64,000 nucleotides of DNA from NCBI RefSeq assembly GCF_041146395.1, contig NC_090995.1, positions 12,688,501-12,752,500 of the forward strand, read 5' to 3'. How positions within the stretch are numbered: the stretch's first letter is position 1; each line of letters opens with the position of its first letter. The DNA is from Eulemur rufifrons. Lineage: Eukaryota; Chordata; Mammalia; Primates; Lemuridae. Below the pieces are notes generated by a model. The model made no database searches and was not told the origin of the DNA. It saw only the letters and a list, made by a program, of their open reading frames with translations. The position numbers were made by a program, and so were the translations under genes. This document shows positions 58,879 through 64,000 of the stretch, piece after piece.

Positions 58879-59238
58879 GGCCGGGTGCAGTGGCTCACAC
58901 CTGTAATCCTAGCACTCTGGGAGGCCAAGGCGAGAAGATTGTTTAAGGTCAGGAGTTCGAGACCAGTCTGAGCAAGAGCGAGAACCTGTCTCTACTAAAA
59001 AAATAGAAAGCAGTTAGCTAGACAACTAAAAATATACATACAAAAAATTAGCTGGGCATGGTGGCACATGCCTGTAGTTCCAGCTACTCGGGAGGCTGAG
59101 GCAGGAGGATCACTTGAGCCCAGGAGTTTGAGGTTGCTGTGAGCGAGGCTAATGCCATGTCACTCTAGCCCAGGCAACAGAGCGAGACTCTGTCTCAAAA
59201 AAATAATAAATAAATAAATAAATAAATAAAATTTTAAA
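58879..59238 (+). mobile_element. Full-length Alu SINE of strepsirrhine type
   Basis: The left arm starts 'ggccgggtgcagtggctcac' (58879-58898) with an intact-looking A box and B box ('gttcgagaccagtctgagc'). A long A/TA-rich linker at about 58997-59048 is followed by the right arm, ending 'cagagcgagactctgtctc' (59179-59197) and an (AATA)n tail. The linker words 'tagctagacaactaaaaata' and the right-arm 'gtttgaggttgctgtgagcg' are features I associate with lemur Alus. It is flanked by a 17-bp target duplication with one mismatch (58862-58878 and 59239-59255), and the site TT/AAAA fits L1 endonuclease. It is the youngest dated insertion in the window by its clean ends. Confidence 0.95.
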
Positions 59239-59255
59239 AAAAGTCATAAGAGGCA
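59239..59255. repeat. Target-site duplication, right copy (Alu)
   Basis: aaaagtcataagaggca, directly after the Alu tail. Confidence 0.93.
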
Positions 59256-59300
59256 ATATATACGTTTATGGGCTCAGTAAATGTTATTTTCCCATCCAAT

Positions 59301-60354
59301 TCCTTTCTCCTCCAAGTTATTCAAACTCCATTTAGCACTAAATGAAATACAATATAAGGAGTATTTATATTGGATTCCCATGAAGAGAGAATGATTAATT
59401 TCTCAAGTACTGGAAAGATGTCAAGGGGCTTTACCTATGATACGATGCCACAGACTGACATCCATGAATAGCATTAAAGAGAACCTTTGCTGAATCTAAA
59501 AAACCTATTTTATGCATTTATGCCATTTTATAATTTGTAAAAACATAAGAAATTATAGGCCAGCTTTATTGCAGCAAACTTACGAAAGTCTTCCCCACAT
59601 TCTTCTTCTAATATATCTAAAACTTATAGTTTTAAGAAAAACATGAGAACAAAAGCAGCAATATTTGCTAAAACACCAAAAAGTCAATGATGCTACCATG
59701 AAGAAATATTTAGTAATAAACCTACACTAAACTTATTAAGGTACACTATGCTTTTATTCTCACTCTCTGTCTCCCTCTTTCTCATTTCTGCCTATTGTCT
59801 TAAAGATATTACAGGATTTGAAACGATATATTGTCATAAATCTCCAGCAGACAGTAATAGAGAAAAGTGTTACCAAATTGGACTTGGGATTCTTCCCACT
59901 AGTTAAAAAGATGCTAGTCACCCCGTGTTCCTTTGCCAGTTTGGCTGCTTTCCTAACAGTCTTTAGCAATGGTGAGTATTTATCAGTGTTTCTTTTTCTT
60001 CTTCTTGGCCAACTTTGTCAAAGAAAATTCCAAAAGAGAAGGCAATCTCAACATAATTCTCTCCCTAACAATCAACAAACCCACAGGATTCCCGTATCTA
60101 AACAACTATTTTCCAATTTTCCCCCAAGTCCAAAGGCACGCCTGTGGAGTGTTTTAGTCTGCGTTCCAAGAGCCAACAGCGAACAATGTTTCTTCTTGCA
60201 ATAAATATCCACAGTAGAAACCATCTAAATAATAATTTGCTCACATAAAAAGTATCTACCCTGATTTCCAAAATCTTTTTATCATTCAGTTCCAAAGGGG
60301 AAGTATAATTAAGCATAATTGCCCACATTTCGTGATGAGTTCTCCAGGAGAGCT
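59301..60354. other. Unassigned AT-rich non-coding sequence
   Basis: The ORF at 59818-60204 (128 codons, plus) has no domain and overlaps ORFs on both strands. No element recognised. Confidence 0.5.
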
Positions 60355-60448
60355 TAGACAATAGTTTTGACACAGTAGTGTGACCTTATGTAAGTGATTG
60401 CTCCTCTCTCTCCTGTTCTTCAACTATAAAGTGAGAGAATTGTTAGAC
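60355..60448 (+). mobile_element. MIR-family fragment cut by a hAT element
   Basis: 'gtagtgtgaccttatgtaag' (60376-60395) and 'tataaagtgagagaattgtt' (60425-60444) match the MIR core up to the point where the MER20-like element begins. Confidence 0.72.
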
Positions 60449-60687
60449 TAGAGGTTCTCAACAGGGGTCAACCCCCAGTCCAACCCCCCACCCCCACCCC
60501 CACTCCTATCCCAGACTGTTGACAAAGTCTGGAGATGTTTTTGGCCATCACAATTGGGAGGTGCTACTGACATCTAGTGGGTAGAGGGCAGGGATGCCGC
60601 TAAACATCCTACAAAGCACAGGACAGCCCCACAACAAGGAGTGATCGGGCCCCAAATGCCAATAGTGCTGAGTGACAAGAAACCCTG
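60449..60687 (+). mobile_element. hAT-Charlie non-autonomous element, MER20-like
   Basis: It starts 'gaggttctcaacaggggtca' (60451-60470). It continues with 'aaagtctggagatgtttttg' (60524-60543), 'gccatcacaattgggaggtg' (60544-60563), 'gacatctagtgggtagaggg' (60569-60588) and 'atcctacaaagcacaggaca' (60606-60625), and ends 'gacaagaaaccctg'. Order and termini fit MER20 in my memory. A C-rich expansion (about 60483-60506) is not part of the family body. No transposase. Confidence 0.82.
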
Positions 60688-60743
60688 TTAGGGGATCTGT
60701 AAACATGCTTCAGCATTAAAATTTTACAAAGTTAATAGGCATA

Positions 60744-60784
60744 TTGTGTGTGTGTGTGTGTGTGTGTCTGTATGTGTGTGTGTG

Positions 60785-60815
<31 letters not shown>
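60744..60815. repeat. Composite (GT)n-(AT)n microsatellite
   Basis: About 34 bases of GT with interruptions pass into about 25 bases of pure TA. Directly visible. Confidence 0.96.
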
Positions 60816-61189
60816 CCTGAATTTGTATTAGAACCAAACTTCTCACTTAAACAAATTTCATATTTACCTTGAAGTTCTAAGGGAGGAGGAAATGCAAGAA
60901 CTCAGCAGCTAGCCAATTAGGCAACAGGTATTAAGTACCCACAGTAGACCTATATGGGCAGGAAAATATCTTACAATCAACCCAGTTTCAAATGAAATAG
61001 AAAGTCAGCCATTGTGAGCCCCACCCAGCATAAATGGGCTGGAGAACAGTGGGAAGACTGGTGTGGTCTGTAACAACATGTTACTTCAAGGCAAGTCATG
61101 ATGGTACGCTAGTACTTTGCTGAAACTAAAGCAAGACAGTTGTCAAGAGCTAGACCTTCTAGCAGAGAAGTTTATAAAGATTTTCAAAT
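60816..61189. other. Unassigned non-coding sequence
   Basis: Nothing recognised. Confidence 0.5.
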
Positions 61190-63480
61190 AATTTATTCTT
61201 CAAAGGAATTGGTCCATAAATCTGAGGAGGTGGTAGTAACAGTAACAGCAGAGGTTTAGAATATTCCTAACTCTCCCATTAAAACACCCAGAGCAACTAG
61301 ATAGCCAAATCAAAAACTCATGGGCAACAAAACCAGACGGCAAGGTATCCAGGTGACGTAAGTCCCCAAATACAAGCAAGTGAGGCACAACCACCAGCAG
61401 CCACAAGATGTGCATGCTGCCAGTATCAATGCCAGAAGAAGCAGAGGAAAACAATAGGGGTCTAGGGACTGAGAACAGGAGAACCTTAAAATAGCCAGTA
61501 AGTTCTACTGGAAATCATGGCAGGCCAATTTGAGAATAGTGGGGCAGTTTTTCTGAAGCCAATAGCAAGTGCGTGCATGGGGCCTAAGGAAAGACCCGAA
61601 AGAGCTAGAACAGTCTAACCACTGTGCACATCTGAAACTGACCAACCAGACATCACGCCCTGGACAGGTCTCATGCAGAGGACAAACTGTTGAAAGGGGA
61701 ATCAAAATTAAGTAGCACAGGGACAAAAAAAGACCAAAAAAGGAAATGGCCCAGGCAAAAGTGGATCTGGGGAAAAAATGCCAAGAAATCGCAGAAATCA
61801 ATGGGACATCCTTCTTAACACTACAGAAAAATAATCAAACAAACAAAAGGAGAAGGTGAAGTTCTGGAAAGTTGCAAAGCTGTCTAAACCACAGCTCCTT
61901 CTAATATTTCCAAAAAACTTAATTCACATAAAAATGAGCAACAAGAAAGTATTGAGGTCTAATATCTTAGTTACTGTAAGAGAAAAGATAACAGGAAGTA
62001 GAGTAACATTCCTATAGTCCAGGGCTGTCCAACAGAACTTTTTCCAATGATGGAAATGTTCTATATCTGTGCCATCCAATATAATAGCTCCTAGACGCAT
62101 GTGGCTATTAACTAGTGAGCCTGAGAAACCAAATTTTAACTTTACTAAATTTTAATTAATTTAAATTTAACTAGCCGTGTGAGGCTAATGGACACGACAT
62201 TGGACAAAACAGCTATAGACAATAAAATCATGCCAAAAGGATTTACTCAAAAAGAGATCAAAGCTGTAACATAATATTTCAAAATTAGCTAAAGTCATTA
62301 ATAAGGTCATACAATATGAAAGTAACAGAAATGAAAATTAGAATTGACTGAGATAACACTCAAGAAATAACTAGAAATTAAGAAAAAATTATTTTGGAAG
62401 ACTAAATTCAAAGAAAACAAGAATCAATAATAATAATAGAAATAGAAGATGGAAAAGGAGAAAAAAATTAAACATTGAACACAAATGAAGAAATAGATGA
62501 ACATGATTTGGGAAAAGGGAGAAATATCAGAGAGACTAAGATGACCCAACATACAGATAATAGGATTACCTGAAGAAGATGACCAATGTTGATAAACATT
62601 AAAACAAATTCTAAAGAATGCATTTCAAGAAGAAGTTCCTGAAATAAAAAAATATTTGAAACTACATATTGAAAATGTACAACATATGCCTGAAAATATA
62701 AACCCAGAATACTCAAAACCAAGAAATAATTATTCCAGTTTAAAAAACCCTTGAACTTAAAGAAAAGAAAAAAATTCTTTTGGAATCTAGAATAAAAAAG
62801 CACATAATTTATAGAATAGATTGGACTATTAGTTTGTCTTCAACACTTTTGTCTTTTGTAGATTTTTCAACAACACTTTATATCAAAAGAAAACTGAGTA
62901 ACTGATTTAAAATACTCAAGGAAAAAACAGAAGCCAAAGATTTTATATTTGGAAAACCTGACGTTCAAGTATACAGGAGACAGACAACAAGCAAATTCAG
63001 TCACTATTGTCCTCAGGAGTATTTCGTAAGGAATCCACTAGAAAACAAGCTTCAAACAGCCAAGATGACTAGAGACTGGTGAAAAGCTTTAAATATATAG
63101 CTACTTACAGAATTAAGACTGAGGATTAAAAGGGAGAGGTTATAGTATGTAATGGCTACATGATCTGATAATATATTCAGCACAACCATTAAAAATTGCA
63201 GGGAGTATAAGACTAGCGTATGTTAAACAAATAATAAACCATTTTCAGTTTTCTTGGCAGTTGTAATAATTGGCAGTTGTAGTATTAGTGGTGTTATTCT
63301 CACACTACTGTATGTGTAAAGAGGGAAAACTAATAATTATGGTGTTTTCTAATTCTATTACTGCCTGTGTCCTTGGGAACTAAGATTCTTGGTATAGAAT
63401 TAAGAGGAAAAGTATAACATAGATCCAGTTAAATAAAACTACTATAAGCCTAAATAAAAATTGGAAACATTGGTATGAAT
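61190..63480 (+). mobile_element. HAL1 (half-L1) element, long but decayed, split by a hAT MITE
   Basis: A-rich + strand sequence with an L1 ORF1-like arrangement and no ORF2 signature. It has a 5' part around 61250-61800 ('aactagatagccaaatcaaa', about 61296), an ORF1-like middle with 'aggattacctgaagaagatg' (62562-62581) and 'aagaagaagttcctgaaata' (about 62628), and a late segment 'caagtatacaggagacagac' (62967-62986). The coding frame is lost. Boundaries are approximate. HAL1 is the family that fits an L1-like unit with only an ORF1-type part; a diverged L1 5' region is the alternative. Confidence 0.72.
62020..62212 (+). mobile_element. hAT-type MITE (MER58-like) inside HAL1
   Basis: It starts CAGGGCTGTCCAACAG and ends TTGGACAAAACAG, giving matching TGTCCAA/TTGGACA inverted termini. 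The interior 'gatggaaatgttctatatct' (62048-62067) and 'gtggctattaactagtgagc' belong to a familiar hAT-Charlie group. The 8-bp flanks ctatagtc (62012-62019) and ctatagac (62213-62220) are a target duplication with one mismatch, as expected of hAT. The MER58 name is from memory and less certain than the class. Confidence 0.87.
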
Positions 63481-63648
63481 GTTTAAGTATTTTATGTTTA
63501 TATACTAAAAATATTTATTTCAGTAATATTTTTATACCTTTATATTTATATAATACAACATATGCATTTCGTATATAATTTATATTATAAAGTACTTACA
63601 TAATACAATATGATACATACACTTGTATGGCCACATATTAATATATTA
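63481..63648. other. AT-rich sequence
   Basis: Dominated by TATA and TTTA words. No element recognised. Confidence 0.5.
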
Positions 63649-63684
63649 TGCGCGTGTGTGTGTGTGTGTGTGTGTATGTGTTTG
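63649..63684. repeat. (GT)n microsatellite with a GCGCGT start
   Basis: 'tgcgcgtgtgtgtgtgtgtg' and continuation. The CGCG start is a strong alternating segment. Confidence 0.95.
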
Positions 63685-64000
63685 TTTTCTAGCTCTGTCT
63701 AATGAAAAGGGCAAGAAACAATGAACACCCAAATGGAAATAAGGATCTCTAGTACCCAGGCTGTGGTTTTAAAAAAACATCTCCATCAAAAAAAAAAAAA
63801 GAAAAGAAAAAATCAGGGCTTCTTGAAGACATGGCTGTTTCCAGGTCAGCATCAGGAAATGTACCAGAAGACCCTGAAACACCTTAACATATCAAATGGA
63901 TGGCAAGAAACCTATCTAAGATTACTAAGGTCATGTCAAGAGGACTCAGAAATTAATTCCTGAGGCCTCCACTGGCCAAAGATGAAACAATTTAATCTTC
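63685..64000. other. Probable HAL1/L1 continuation
   Basis: 'atctctagtacccaggctgt', an A run at 63787-63799, and 'aaagatgaaacaatttaatc' at the end suggest more old L1/HAL1-type sequence, cut off by the window edge. The 80-codon ORF at 63721-63963 has no recognised domain. Confidence 0.4.

Larger units (their letters stand above)
58820..59300 (+). mobile_element. MIR SINE fragment split by an Alu
   Basis: 'tttggaaaatggggataaga' (58819-58838) and 'atctgctcctagagttgctt' lie left of the Alu. 'atgggctcagtaaatgttat' (59268-59287) lies right of it. Together they make the 3' half of a MIR, with the Alu inserted between. Confidence 0.78.

Overview
This is a 64 kb stretch of mammalian nuclear DNA with no protein-coding gene that I can support. 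The base composition is AT-rich, CpG is depleted, and the repeat content is that of a eutherian genome: many decayed MIR and L2 copies, old L1M and HAL1 fragments, and small hAT-Charlie elements. The one full-length Alu (58879-59238) has a long A-rich, TA-rich linker between its arms and a right arm with 'gttgctgtgagc' and 'gccatgtcactctagccc'. I associate that form with strepsirrhine primates, and it looks closer to lemur than to galago Alus. The species assignment is inference from one element.

Layout. 1-1190 looks like old L1-related sequence. 2560-4975 holds two successive L1M 3' fragments. 5850-8225 has an L2, a possible conserved non-coding block (6660-7390) and a MIR. 8650-13320 is mostly unassigned AT-rich sequence with an antisense L2. 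13320-15890 carries L1, L2 and older repeat pieces. 17640-18240 is GC-richer, with a small CpG cluster containing ETS-like and YY1-like motifs. 22200-22860 is another candidate conserved block. 23335-24430 is an L1 mosaic. 25030-34490 is a scatter of MIR, L2, a fossil Alu-type monomer and a MER1-like hAT element around unassigned sequence.

The outstanding object is a minisatellite at 35715-36578: exactly 54 units of 16 bp, in perfect register, with almost all variation confined to two adjacent positions. The array is organised as an inner block of 42 units of one class flanked on both sides by an older-looking class. Because 16 leaves a remainder of 1 when divided by 3, all frames stay open and read the same repeat peptide. 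I regard the long ORFs there as consequences of the repeat, not genes.

Downstream, 38340-38990 is the best candidate for a developmental enhancer, being dense in homeodomain-type AT cores in otherwise complex, moderately CpG-containing sequence. 39390-39705 is a degenerate TG-rich tract. 41655-42747 is a better-preserved L1 end. 46240-46566 ends like a retrotransposed transcript, with AATAAA and a 17-A tail. 47990-52000 contains further candidate regulatory blocks between small repeats. 56000-60690 is MIR-rich with nested Alu and MER20-like insertions. 61190-63480 is a HAL1 element split by a hAT MITE with an 8-bp target duplication.

The low density of young insertions, the MIR/L2 background and the dispersed homeodomain-rich blocks fit a gene-poor regulatory landscape or a long intron near a developmental gene. 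I cannot name the neighbouring gene from the sequence. No genes here can be said to work together. Repeat family names come from memory of the families, not from a search.
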